A stretch of 64,000 nucleotides of DNA, taken from NCBI RefSeq assembly GCF_025175675.1, contig NZ_JANIOA010000004.1:1-64000 (forward strand), given 5' to 3'. The position numbers and the translations under genes were made by a program. The stretch's first letter is position 1. Every line of letters begins with the position of its first letter. Origin of the DNA: Sedimenticola hydrogenitrophicus. Lineage in GTDB: Bacteria > Pseudomonadota > Gammaproteobacteria > Chromatiales > Chromatiaceae. This document shows, piece after piece, positions 33,740 to 41,893 of this stretch. The notes beneath the pieces were generated by a model. The model searched no databases. It worked only from the letters and a program-made list of their open reading frames with translations, and was not told the origin of the DNA.

Positions 33740-33957
33740 GATGCGGTTCGTTTCACGTACCGCAACTTGCTTATTCGTCGGATTATGCTGCGCTAACCCG
33801 ACAAAGCAATTGAGTCGGTACCCCGGATGGCGCCCGCGCTACGGGAACCCAACCGGCGCGCAGCCCCATGTGGGCGGAATCCAGGGCAGAGTTGTGCCGG
33901 GCTGAGCCGGCTCCCGGATTCCGCCGCCGTGGGCGCAAGCGGTTTATCCTGTTGGGG
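33740..33957. repeat. dispersed 210-base repeat, copy 2
   Basis: This segment matches 21736-21945: same GATGCGG.TCGT start, ACTTGCTTATTC.TCGGATTA, a shared GGATTCCGCCGCCGTG.GCGCA and a GCGGTTTATC end. It fills the space between the amide operon promoter and the DHC gene. Confidence 0.65.
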
Positions 33958-33986
33958 ACATAGCGGCTTCATCCAGGCTACGATGC

Positions 33987-34562
33987 TCAATCCTCCCAGC
34001 GGCCAAAGCCGGGAATCCTGACATCATGTTCATCATACAGCCCCTGTTTGGCGCTCTGGTGACAGCTGTCGCAGTTGCTGAAGGAGCGGACCTCGGGATT
34101 GTCTTGAACCAGGTCCCGGCGAAGATCACTGTGCTCATATACAAAGTAGCGCAGCTCTGTGATACGCAGCGGCAGCGGCCGCTCGCCCTGGGCCGCCATA
34201 AGCTTGTTCGGCAGGCCATAGTTGGCGCGGCCGGCGGCGTTGTTGAGCAGAAAGTTACGGATGGCATCGCGGTTACTCTCGGTCAACTCCGCATTCTCCC
34301 CGAAATGGTCATCCAGGTGGCCCATGATCTGTTCCCAGGAGGTGGCGGGCAGCAGTCCGGGCTGATAGGGGAAATGACAGCCGCCGCACTCCCTGGTATA
34401 GAGCTGGGTCGTTTTTGGGTCGATCCCCGGGTTGGTGTTGGTAAACCAGGAGAGTAGCGATTTATCGCCATCGCTCAGCGCCACGCCGGCCGTGGTCAGC
34501 AGCGATACCGCCAGCACGCCGGCATTCAGCCAATATCTTTGTTTCATTTTATTGCCCTTCAT
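33987..34562 (-). CDS. diheme cytochrome c (DHC family)
   Basis: A 191-residue secreted diheme cytochrome of the DHC family. A signal peptide precedes residue about 30 (LAVSLLTTAGVALS). The heme sites are CGGCH near residue 59 and CDSCH near 166 in the family-typical FSNCDSCH context, and the C-terminus ends IPGFGRWED, as in DHC. GGAGG upstream of the ATG at 34562 fixes the start. DHC is usually encoded with the heme protein SHP and a cytochrome b, exactly the two genes that precede it here, forming an electron-delivery chain from the membrane to SHP. Confidence 0.92.
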   Translation of the reverse strand: MKGNKMKQRYWLNAGVLAVSLLTTAGVALSDGDKSLLSWFTNTNPGIDPKTTQLYTRECGGCHFPYQPGLLPATSWEQIMGHLDDHFGENAELTESNRDAIRNFLLNNAAGRANYGLPNKLMAAQGERPLPLRITELRYFVYEHSDLRRDLVQDNPEVRSFSNCDSCHQSAKQGLYDEHDVRIPGFGRWED

Positions 34563-34583
34563 GTTGTCCTCCCGGCCAAGTGC

Positions 34584-34985
34584 CTATCCGTTCGGTTGTT
34601 GAATAAACAGGAGCAGGTCGCCCTTCTCCTGCGCCGTGCACTCCCGGCCGAAGGTCCATTTGCAGTTACGCAGGAACCACTTCTCGATCTTTTCCCTGTC
34701 CGACAGGCGTTGTGGATTAACCGCCGGTTTCATCGGCTCGATCACCTTGCCGGTGCGGATATGTTTGCCGGGGAGTTCCAGGTTCTGTCCGTGACAATCA
34801 CTGCAGCTCCGTTCGTTGCCGCCTGTATCCGGCCGGTTACTGCTGAGCCAGAGCCTTCGACCGGTCTGTGCATCGAACGGCCCGGCTCCCAGGCTCCGGT
34901 AGTCGTTGAGCGACTGTTCCGCTGCCGCAAAGAGCTGGGTGGTAGTCGTCAGCAGTAGCAGGCCAGTAAAAGTTTTGAAACGCAT
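34584..34985 (-). CDS. sphaeroides heme protein (SHP), DUF1924 family
   Basis: A 133-residue secreted monoheme cytochrome of the SHP type. A signal peptide covers about residues 1-20, and the single heme motif CSDCH (in RSCSDCHGQNL) is followed by the SHP-typical GKVIEPMKPAVNPQRLSD, the RNCKWTFGREC disulfide pair and a helical end. SHP has an open heme site that can bind oxygen or nitric oxide; its physiological role is unresolved. AGGAG lies upstream of the ATG at 34985. It lies between the cytochrome b gene (20 bases upstream) and DHC (21 bases downstream). Confidence 0.93.
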   Translation of the reverse strand: MRFKTFTGLLLLTTTTQLFAAAEQSLNDYRSLGAGPFDAQTGRRLWLSSNRPDTGGNERSCSDCHGQNLELPGKHIRTGKVIEPMKPAVNPQRLSDREKIEKWFLRNCKWTFGRECTAQEKGDLLLFIQQPNG

Positions 34986-35005
34986 CGTTGTGTCTCCTGT
35001 GTGTA

Positions 35006-35587
35006 TCAGTGCGGGGCCTGCTTGCGGCCGTTGATCATGGCGCGGACCAGGTTTTCCCCGTGCTGCAGGCTTGCCAGCAGCACGCCGGCCAGGTGGAACA
35101 GCACCAGCAACAGGGTAAGGTTGGCGAAGAACTCGTGCACCTCCTCGGCGGCCTTGCCGATGGCGTCGGGAACGCCGCTCATCAGCGTGGCCAACGGTCC
35201 GGCCGCTTGCTCGGCGCCATAGGTGACCAGGCCCGAGACGATGGTCAGGGTCAGGGCGATCAGCAGGGCGAACACCATGGCGCCGCCGGCCGGATTGTGG
35301 CCGAGGTAGCGCGCCGCGCGGAAGCGGATCACCTGTTTCAGGTAGGCCAGCACGCTGCCGGGGGGATGGGCGAAATCGCTGAAGCGGGCATGCCGCGGAC
35401 CGACGATACCCCACACCAGCCGGAACAGAATCAGACCGATGATGGTATAGCCGGCCAGGGTGTGCAGGGCGATGAAATCGTCCTCGGTGAGGTAGGCGAT
35501 CATGAAGCTGCCAGCGAGTGTCCAGTGGAAAACGCGGGTCGGCAGATCCCAGACCTTGATCTCGTTGTCGGGCAGTGGTGTGTTCAT
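35006..35587 (-). CDS. cytochrome b561-family membrane protein
   Basis: A 193-residue four-helix cytochrome b of the b561/Ni-hydrogenase b-type class. Heme-ligating histidines are visible in RVFHWTLAGSF near 20, FIALHTLAGYT near 42 and LLVLFHLAGVL near 165. It starts with the conserved VWDLPTRVFHW, and it is the first gene of a three-gene unit with SHP and DHC. It would oxidise quinol and pass electrons to DHC. Confidence 0.92.
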   Translation of the reverse strand: MNTPLPDNEIKVWDLPTRVFHWTLAGSFMIAYLTEDDFIALHTLAGYTIIGLILFRLVWGIVGPRHARFSDFAHPPGSVLAYLKQVIRFRAARYLGHNPAGGAMVFALLIALTLTIVSGLVTYGAEQAAGPLATLMSGVPDAIGKAAEEVHEFFANLTLLLVLFHLAGVLLASLQHGENLVRAMINGRKQAPH

Positions 35588-35706
35588 CGGGTCTCTCCAT
35601 CATTGAGTTGCGGGAAGCCTAACAGCGGAAGCTGAAACCAAACTTAAAACATGAGCTGAAAACGGCGGCGTTATCTTCCGTACTGCGATCCGTCAGTGAG
35701 CGGAAA

Positions 35707-36021
35707 TCACCGGTTTCGGCGCTGTTTCTGCGCCACCTCGCGCATCAGTGCGTTCACCATCTCCTGTTCGGATATACGCCCGTCCGCGTCGCTGTCCACG
35801 CTTTCGAACGCCCAGATGTCCGGACTGGCCGAGCGTTTGCGCCGGGCCTGCGCGAACGGTTCGAACTCGTCCCTGTCCAGGTATCCATCCCGGTTGGCGT
35901 CATAACCCGAGTAGGTCCCGCCGCCATCGGCGGCGACCGGTTGGATGGATACCAGCGACAGCGCGATGCTGCCCGCCAGGAGGATGGATTTCAGCGGCTG
36001 GGAGTAAGGTTTCAAGGTCAT
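35707..36021 (-). CDS. secreted EF-hand protein
   Basis: A 104-residue protein with a signal peptide (about residues 1-31, LAGSIALSLVSIQPVAA) and two EF-hand loops, DANRDGYLDRDE near 41 and DSDADGRISEQE near 76, each with the expected acidic ligand positions. AGGAG upstream of the ATG at 36021 sets the start. It is preceded by the eight-heme cytochrome, 25 bases upstream on the same strand, suggesting calcium-dependent interaction with that redox complex, although the pairing is only an inference. Confidence 0.85.
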   Translation of the reverse strand: MTLKPYSQPLKSILLAGSIALSLVSIQPVAADGGGTYSGYDANRDGYLDRDEFEPFAQARRKRSASPDIWAFESVDSDADGRISEQEMVNALMREVAQKQRRNR

Positions 36022-36046
36022 GTCAATGCTCCTGTCTGTGGGTCGG

Positions 36047-36841
36047 TCAGTCATCATGCTCCCGGCTTCGATTCTGCCAGGCTTGCGATCCGCCGTTTTC
36101 CGGCCGGCGCAATAATCCGTTCCTGTAGCCCCCGGATCGCCAGATCCGCTTGGCCTCGTCCTCGTCGCCGCTGCGATGGCACTCGGTGCAGTTCTCGTAG
36201 TCCCGGATACCCTCCTCGAAATGCTCCTCGCGGATCTTCGAACGGGAGTGTTCGTGACAGCCGTAGCAGGTGTATTTGGCATAGTCATCATTGATGTGGC
36301 AGGTGGCGCACTCGGTGTCATGGTGTCGATCGAATCGGAAGTACTCCCGATGGTCGAAGGTGGCGGGCCGCCAGGCGTCGTTGCTGTGGCACTGCGCGCA
36401 ATTGCCCTTGATCTTCCGGTGCAGGGCGTCTCCGGGGTTGCTGTGGCAGCTGTCACACTGCTCCTGCACCGATGCCCGCAGCAGTTCATGGGAGAATCGG
36501 CCGATGGGCCGGAACGGCTGCACCCCCTTGTGTTCGCTGTGGCAAGCCATGCAGTCATCTTCGACCAGCTGCTGATGGAAGGCGACGTTCTTCTGCTCCT
36601 TGTCGATGGCGATCCCCCGGGTGGTCTTCAGGCCGATCTCCGCGACCTGGTGGCAGGCGATACACTGCCGTGACGTACTGCCAATGAAGGGGACATGGCA
36701 GGCGAAGCAGTCGTTTGCGAGCTCACCGTGGGCCGCGATCGGTTTGCCCGGGCTGATCATCCATTGCGGCGCGAAGATCGCCAGCAGGAGCAGGACTGCC
36801 AGGTTCGCCATGACGATGCGGGTGATCAGTTTTTTGTTCAT
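36047..36841 (-). CDS. periplasmic eight-heme c-type cytochrome, membrane-anchored
   Basis: A 264-residue multiheme cytochrome with eight CxxCH sites: CFACH, CIACH, CMACH, CDSCH, CAQCH, CATCH, CYGCH and CTECH. The N-terminal hydrophobic segment (about residues 8-28) is uncleaved-looking and probably anchors it. The spacing and extra histidines (HSEHKG, FDHREYF, FDRHHD) suggest bis-His c3/c7-like packing. The start ATG at 36841 overlaps the TGA of the membrane protein in an ATGA junction, an argument for this start over an ATG at 36847. The cluster reductase, membrane protein and cytochrome form a plausible cross-membrane electron route. Confidence 0.92.
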   Translation of the reverse strand: MNKKLITRIVMANLAVLLLLAIFAPQWMISPGKPIAAHGELANDCFACHVPFIGSTSRQCIACHQVAEIGLKTTRGIAIDKEQKNVAFHQQLVEDDCMACHSEHKGVQPFRPIGRFSHELLRASVQEQCDSCHSNPGDALHRKIKGNCAQCHSNDAWRPATFDHREYFRFDRHHDTECATCHINDDYAKYTCYGCHEHSRSKIREEHFEEGIRDYENCTECHRSGDEDEAKRIWRSGGYRNGLLRRPENGGSQAWQNRSREHDD

Positions 36842-37416
36842 CGCCATTGCCAGAAAAGAAGGATACCGAGGATGTGTGTACTTGCCAGCACGGCGAAGGC
36901 CAGGGTGATCGGCAGGTGGACGGTACGCCACTGTTTCATCAGGTCGTAGGTGGTGGCGTCCCAGAACAGCCGCTTCTCAACCTCCACCTCGGTCAGCCCC
37001 TCCTGCAGATACAGCTCCTTTTTCTGTGCCAGGAAGCTGCGCGAGCGATCCAGGAGGTACTTGCCGGTCATGCCGCTGATGATGTTGATCAACATGGCGA
37101 TCAGGGCGAGCCAGGGCAGAATGGCATACACGTGAATGCCGGCGTGCACCAGGACAAACAGGGCACCCACCCAGGTCAGGGTTTCGTGCAGGACGAGCAG
37201 CGTTTTGGGTTTGCCGAAGTGAATCTTTTTTCGCTTGCGCAGCGAGTAGAGGAAGGATGACAGGATCAGCAATGTACCGGGTATGCCGAGCCAGCGACCG
37301 ATCCAGGCCAGTCCGAACAGGTGCAGCAGGGCATCGGCGATGATGGTGGCCAGGATCAGTGAGCCGAACATCAGCAGGAAGGGGAGCACTTCTTTGCGTA
37401 ACAGGGAGCGTTGCAT
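36838..37416 (-). CDS. b-type-like integral membrane protein of the cytochrome cluster
   Basis: A 192-residue protein with about five hydrophobic spans. Histidines sit at membrane positions typical of heme ligands (LVLHETLTWVGALFVLVHAGIHVY and RTVHLPITLAFAVLASTHIL), so a quinol- or flavin-linked b-type cytochrome is likely. I do not recognise the exact family. It is encoded nine bases after the flavin/2Fe-2S reductase and overlaps the eight-heme cytochrome gene by four bases. Confidence 0.85.
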   Translation of the reverse strand: MQRSLLRKEVLPFLLMFGSLILATIIADALLHLFGLAWIGRWLGIPGTLLILSSFLYSLRKRKKIHFGKPKTLLVLHETLTWVGALFVLVHAGIHVYAILPWLALIAMLINIISGMTGKYLLDRSRSFLAQKKELYLQEGLTEVEVEKRLFWDATTYDLMKQWRTVHLPITLAFAVLASTHILGILLFWQWR

Positions 37417-37425
37417 GGCGATTCT

Positions 37426-38646
37426 CTAGGCGGCCAGGGTCAGGTCGTTTTTCGGCCGGGTGATACACAGCAGGCAGTGGCCGGGCTCCACCTCGGCAAC
37501 GGCCGGCTGGTCGTACACCACGTCACCCGATTCAATGGGGGTCTGGCAGCCGCCGCAACTGCCGGCACGACAGCCCGCGTCCACCTCGATGCCCTGGGCC
37601 TCGGCGAACTCCAGCAGGGAGCCGGCCTGCCGGTCCCAGGCGATCTGCCTGCCGGATCGGCCGAAGGTAACGCTGATCTCCGCGGCGGCCGTCTCGGATT
37701 GCGTCTCGGTCGCACCAGGCCGGGCGAGTGTGGCGGGCCCGAAGGATTCGTAGAAGATGTCGCCAATACCCAGTTCTTCCAGGCCGGGCGCCAGGCTCTC
37801 CATCATGGCCGGGGGGCCGCACAGGTAGAACTGGTAGTGCGCCGGTTTCAGGGTGGCACGCAGCAACGGCACATCCACCCGGCCGCGATGCTGAAAATCG
37901 AGCCCCGCGGTTTCCCCGTCGGCCGGAGCGCTGTAGCAGCGGTACAGGTGGAAGTTGGCGTGCCGTTCGGCCAGGGATCGGAGGTGATCCCCCATGATCT
38001 CCTCGCGGCCGTTGCGTATGCCGTAGAAAAGCCAGATCTCACGTGGGCTGCCGCTCTCCAGCAGCCGGTTGAGCATGCTCAGCATCGGGGTGATGCCAAT
38101 GCCGCCGCCGATCAGCACCACCGGCGACTGATCCTGCTCCCGTAGATGGAAATGGCCGGCGGGGGCGCGGACCTTGAGACGCGAGCCCTCCGTCACCCGA
38201 TCATGGAAAAAGTTGGAGGCGACTCCCGGCGGCTGCACCGGCTGTCCGGGCAGTGCCGGCACCCGTTTGATCGAGACCCGGTAATAGTCCGGATGAGGGG
38301 CGTCGGACAGGGAGTAGCAGCGGATCACGGATCCGCTTCGGCCGCCGGCCGGGTCGTCCACGGGCAGCCGGAAGGTCAGGAACTGGCCTGGCTTGAAAGG
38401 GGGGAGCGGCCGGCCGTCCACCGGGCGCAGATAGAAGGAGCAGATGGTGCCCTGCGGGTCCTCGCTGACACGGCGTTGTACCACAAACTCCCGGAATCCT
38501 TTCCAGGTGGATGCCGCGGTGGCGGGCGGTACGGACGCGGCCGCGCAAAATAGGGCGCGCCGACGATACAGTGCAGTCAGGGTGAATAGGCCGACCTGCA
38601 GGCTGATCGCCGCCAGGATAATGAATGCGAGGGTGCCGGTGGTCAT
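37426..38646 (-). CDS. membrane-anchored ferredoxin-NAD(P) reductase-type flavoprotein with C-terminal 2Fe-2S domain
   Basis: A 406-residue oxidoreductase. An N-terminal hydrophobic helix (about residues 5-26) anchors it. Residues about 48-160 are the FAD-binding barrel with RCYSLSDAP; 170-290 are the NAD-binding domain (VLIGGGIGITPMLSML, YLCGPPAMM). The C-terminal ferredoxin domain has the 2Fe-2S cysteines in CRAGSCGGCQT plus a later CLLC. It moves electrons between NAD(P)H and the ferredoxin domain. Reverse electron flow or reduction of the b-type partner and multiheme cytochrome is inferred from the gene order. Confidence 0.92.
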   Translation of the reverse strand: MTTGTLAFIILAAISLQVGLFTLTALYRRRALFCAAASVPPATAASTWKGFREFVVQRRVSEDPQGTICSFYLRPVDGRPLPPFKPGQFLTFRLPVDDPAGGRSGSVIRCYSLSDAPHPDYYRVSIKRVPALPGQPVQPPGVASNFFHDRVTEGSRLKVRAPAGHFHLREQDQSPVVLIGGGIGITPMLSMLNRLLESGSPREIWLFYGIRNGREEIMGDHLRSLAERHANFHLYRCYSAPADGETAGLDFQHRGRVDVPLLRATLKPAHYQFYLCGPPAMMESLAPGLEELGIGDIFYESFGPATLARPGATETQSETAAAEISVTFGRSGRQIAWDRQAGSLLEFAEAQGIEVDAGCRAGSCGGCQTPIESGDVVYDQPAVAEVEPGHCLLCITRPKNDLTLAA

Positions 38647-38921
38647 CTGGTATCCGTCAATTGGGTAGCCGGGTGGTTAATTCTTGAGAGGGATTGTGAC
38701 GCGGTAGCATGAAATGAAGCTGAAAATGGCACCGGAGCGCCGGGCGCTGCCTTCGCTCAGGTGCCGGTTCCGGGGTAGGGATTGCCCGGTTGCCGCAGCC
38801 GGGTGGATATCGCAACATAGCGGCCATACGGCGGCCTGCTCCCTTCCAATGGCCCTTTAGATGCGGGAGAAATTGCCGCTATAGCCTTGTGAACGCCCAA
38901 CAAATTGGCAAAGGGGGGCTG

Positions 38922-40055
38922 ATGCATACCGTACAGAATCGCTGGCAACCGGAGCACGGCTGGCTGTGGCCGCTGGGAGAGCGCAACAGAAGTCAGCTGT
39001 TGCTGGTCTTCGCAGCAAAACGCCTGCTGGCCGAGGGCGAATTGCTGCGGCAGATCCGGGAGACCTATCCGTCCGCTCTGATCATCGGCTGCTCCACCGC
39101 CGGCGAGATCATGGGGCGGCGCGTCTATGACGACACTCTCTGCCTGACCGCGATAGAGTTCGAGAAGACCCGGGTCAAGGGGGCTCGGGTGCGGGTGGAG
39201 GATGCCGCCGAGAGCCACGCCGCCGGCCGGGAGCTGGCCCGGCAGCTGGCGGCGGACGACCTGAAACATCTGTTCGTGCTCTCCGATGGCCTGCACATCA
39301 ACGGCAGCGAGCTGGTGCGCGGTGTCACCGAGCACCTCCCGCCCGGGGTGACGGTCAGCGGCGGCCTGTCCGGCGACGGTGACCGCTTTGAACAGACCCT
39401 GGTGGCCTGGGGTGACGAGATCCGGGAGCGGCAGATTTCGGCCATCGGGCTGTATGGCGAACATATCTCTGTGGGCTGCGGTTCGCTCGGCGGCTGGGAC
39501 AGCTTCGGACCGGAGCGGCTGATCACCCGCGCCAGCGGCAATGTGCTCTACGAACTGGATGGGCAGTCGGCCCTGGATCTGTACAAGACCTACCTGGGGG
39601 AGCACGCCATGGGGCTGCCGGCCACCGGCCTGCTGTTTCCCCTCAGCCTGCGCCTGCCGGAGAACGAGAAGCCGATCGTGCGCACCATCCTGGCGGTGGA
39701 CGAAAAGGAACAGAGCATGACCTTTGCCGGGGACATACCGCAGGGCTGCTATGTACGGCTGATGAAGGCCAATTTCGACCGCCTGGTGGATGGCGCGCTC
39801 GGGGCGGCGGAGACCGCCGGCCACGGCTTGCGCCAGGGTGCCCCGGAACTGGCCATCCTGATCAGCTGCGTCGGCCGCAAACTGATCCTGAAACAGCGGG
39901 TCGAGGAGGAGGTGGAGGCGGTGCACGAGGTGCTGGGTGACCAGGCCGTGTACACCGGGTTCTACTCCTACGGCGAGATCTCCCCCTTCACCCCGGATGC
40001 GCGCTGTGAACTGCACAACCAGACCATGACCATTACCGCCCTGTCGGAGCGCTGA
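38922..40055 (+). CDS. FIST-domain sensor protein
   Basis: A 377-residue soluble protein with FIST N- and C-terminal domains. The N-terminal half shows SALIIGCSTAGEIMG and VSGGLSGDGDRF; the C-terminal part has the FIST_C features ending in a helical AYTGFYSYGEISP region. FIST domains are thought to sense small molecules and commonly accompany signalling enzymes. The ribosome-binding AGGGGGG sits just upstream of the ATG at 38922. Its stop overlaps the ATG of the GGDEF-EAL gene in TGATG, so the two are coupled and the FIST protein is the likely input. Confidence 0.9.
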   Translation: MHTVQNRWQPEHGWLWPLGERNRSQLLLVFAAKRLLAEGELLRQIRETYPSALIIGCSTAGEIMGRRVYDDTLCLTAIEFEKTRVKGARVRVEDAAESHAAGRELARQLAADDLKHLFVLSDGLHINGSELVRGVTEHLPPGVTVSGGLSGDGDRFEQTLVAWGDEIRERQISAIGLYGEHISVGCGSLGGWDSFGPERLITRASGNVLYELDGQSALDLYKTYLGEHAMGLPATGLLFPLSLRLPENEKPIVRTILAVDEKEQSMTFAGDIPQGCYVRLMKANFDRLVDGALGAAETAGHGLRQGAPELAILISCVGRKLILKQRVEEEVEAVHEVLGDQAVYTGFYSYGEISPFTPDARCELHNQTMTITALSER

Positions 40056-41881
40056 TGCACAAACTGTTGACCAGACAGCTGCGCCGACACCTCCCGCCGG
40101 AGTGGCTGGAAAAGCCTGAGTTGCGCGGACTGCTGGAGGCGATCGATACGGCCTACGCGCAGCATGACCAGGACCGTACCCTGCTGGAGCGGGCCATGGA
40201 TCTCAGTTCGGGGGAGCTGACCAGCGCCAACAAGAGCCTGAAGCTGATCCTGGATTCGATCCCCGACGATATTTATGAATTCAATGCCGACAAGCACGTA
40301 CGGCACCGTACCCTCAACAACCACCCGCCCTTCATGCTCTGCCACAGCGCGGGCTGCAGTGGGCTGTATGAGGTATTCGTCCAGGATGTGGCCGAGCAGT
40401 ACGACAGTGCCCTGATCGAGGTGCTGCGCAGCCGGGAACCGGTGGAGTTCGAGTTCAGCTTTCCGGACGGTGACACAAATCTCTACTACGAGGCGAGGCT
40501 GGTGCCGGTGCAGCATGACCGGGTGCTGGCCCTTACCCGCGACATCACCAAGCGCAAGCTGTCGGAGGAGCAGATCGCCTGGCTGGCCTACCACGACAGC
40601 CTCACCGGGCTGCCCAACAAGCGGCTGTTCCGCGAGCGGGTCGATCAGGCCATCATCAACGCCCGGCGCCATGACCGGAAGCTGGCGGTGCTGGTGCTCG
40701 ACCTGGATGGCTTCAAGTTGATCAACGACACCATGGGACACCCGGTCGGCGACCTGCTGCTGAAGGAGATTGCCAGACGGCTGCTGGAGTGTCTGCGCTC
40801 CAGCGACCTGACCGAGGCGCAGCACGTGGCCCGACTGGGCGGTGATGAATTCACCATCCTGTTCGATGATGTGGAGCAGGTGGCGCACATCTCACGAATC
40901 CTGCCGTGTATCACTTCGACCATAGCCCGACCGCTGCTGCTGGGCGACCAGGAGCTGGTGATCTCCTCCAGCATGGGTATTGCGGTCTATCCGCAGGATG
41001 GCGAGGATGCCGATCAGCTGATCAAGAACGCGGACGCGGCCATGTACCACGCCAAGGAGCTGGGCAAAAACAACTTTCAGTTCTTCACCGAGCAGTTGAA
41101 CAAGGTCTCCATGGAGCGGCTGTTGCTGGAGACCGGCTTGCGTCGGGCGCTGGAAAAGGGCGAGTTCGAACTCTATTACCAGCCGCAGATCGACCTGGCC
41201 AGCGAGCGCCTGATCGGCTTGGAGGCGCTGCTGCGCTGGAAGCACCCGGAGTTGGGGGGCGTGTCGCCGAATGTTTTTATTCCTATTGCCGAGGAGAGCG
41301 GCCAGATCATCCGCATCGGCGAGTGGGTGATCAGCCGCGCCATCGAGCAGTCGCTGGCGTGGCAGAGCGAGGGCTATGAGCCGGTGCGGATCTCCGTCAA
41401 CCTCTCCGGCAAGCATCTGCAGAACCATGAATTCACCGACTATCTGGTGGAGCTGCTGGAGACCACCGGTATCGATACCGATCTGCTGGGAATCGAGATC
41501 ACCGAGTCCTCATTGCTGTTCAATCGCGAGCAGACCCTGCTCACCCTGGGCGATATCAAGGCGATGAATATCAAGCTGAGCATGGATGACTTCGGCACCG
41601 GCTACTCCTCCCTGGGCTATCTGAAACAGTTTCCGATCGACGTGCTGAAGATTGACCGGAGTTTCATCCAGGATATCCAAGTGCGGGACGCCGAGACCGG
41701 CCTGGTGAAGACCATCATCGACATGGGGCACGTGCTGGGCATGGAGGTGGTGGCGGAAGGGGTGGAGACCCGGGAGCAGCTGGAGTACCTGAAAAAGCAC
41801 GGCTGCGATGCGGTGCAGGGCTTCTTCTTCAGCCGTCCGCTGCCGGCCGCGGAGATCGTCAATCTGTTGCATAAGGTCTGA
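40055..41881 (+). CDS. PAS-GGDEF-EAL c-di-GMP enzyme
   Basis: A 608-residue cytoplasmic protein. An N-terminal helical part (1-60) is followed by a PAS-like domain (about 70-170), GGDEF (about 185-345) and EAL (about 360-605). The GGDEF motif is intact at about 262-266 and EAL is intact at about 390-392, with DDFGTGYSSLGYLKQFP present, so it may make and break c-di-GMP. No membrane segment is seen. It is translationally coupled to the FIST gene and resembles the GGDEF-EAL half of the protein encoded at 9000. Confidence 0.93.
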   Translation: MHKLLTRQLRRHLPPEWLEKPELRGLLEAIDTAYAQHDQDRTLLERAMDLSSGELTSANKSLKLILDSIPDDIYEFNADKHVRHRTLNNHPPFMLCHSAGCSGLYEVFVQDVAEQYDSALIEVLRSREPVEFEFSFPDGDTNLYYEARLVPVQHDRVLALTRDITKRKLSEEQIAWLAYHDSLTGLPNKRLFRERVDQAIINARRHDRKLAVLVLDLDGFKLINDTMGHPVGDLLLKEIARRLLECLRSSDLTEAQHVARLGGDEFTILFDDVEQVAHISRILPCITSTIARPLLLGDQELVISSSMGIAVYPQDGEDADQLIKNADAAMYHAKELGKNNFQFFTEQLNKVSMERLLLETGLRRALEKGEFELYYQPQIDLASERLIGLEALLRWKHPELGGVSPNVFIPIAEESGQIIRIGEWVISRAIEQSLAWQSEGYEPVRISVNLSGKHLQNHEFTDYLVELLETTGIDTDLLGIEITESSLLFNREQTLLTLGDIKAMNIKLSMDDFGTGYSSLGYLKQFPIDVLKIDRSFIQDIQVRDAETGLVKTIIDMGHVLGMEVVAEGVETREQLEYLKKHGCDAVQGFFFSRPLPAAEIVNLLHKV

Positions 41882-41893
41882 AGGCCGGGGCCG

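Noticed and set aside
34584-35603. Continuous minus-strand frame covering SHP and cytochrome b as one 339-residue protein
   Set aside because: The upstream half reads Arg/Pro/Gly-rich and out of phase with the real cytochrome b; SHP starts at its own ATG (34985) with AGGAG and a signal peptide.
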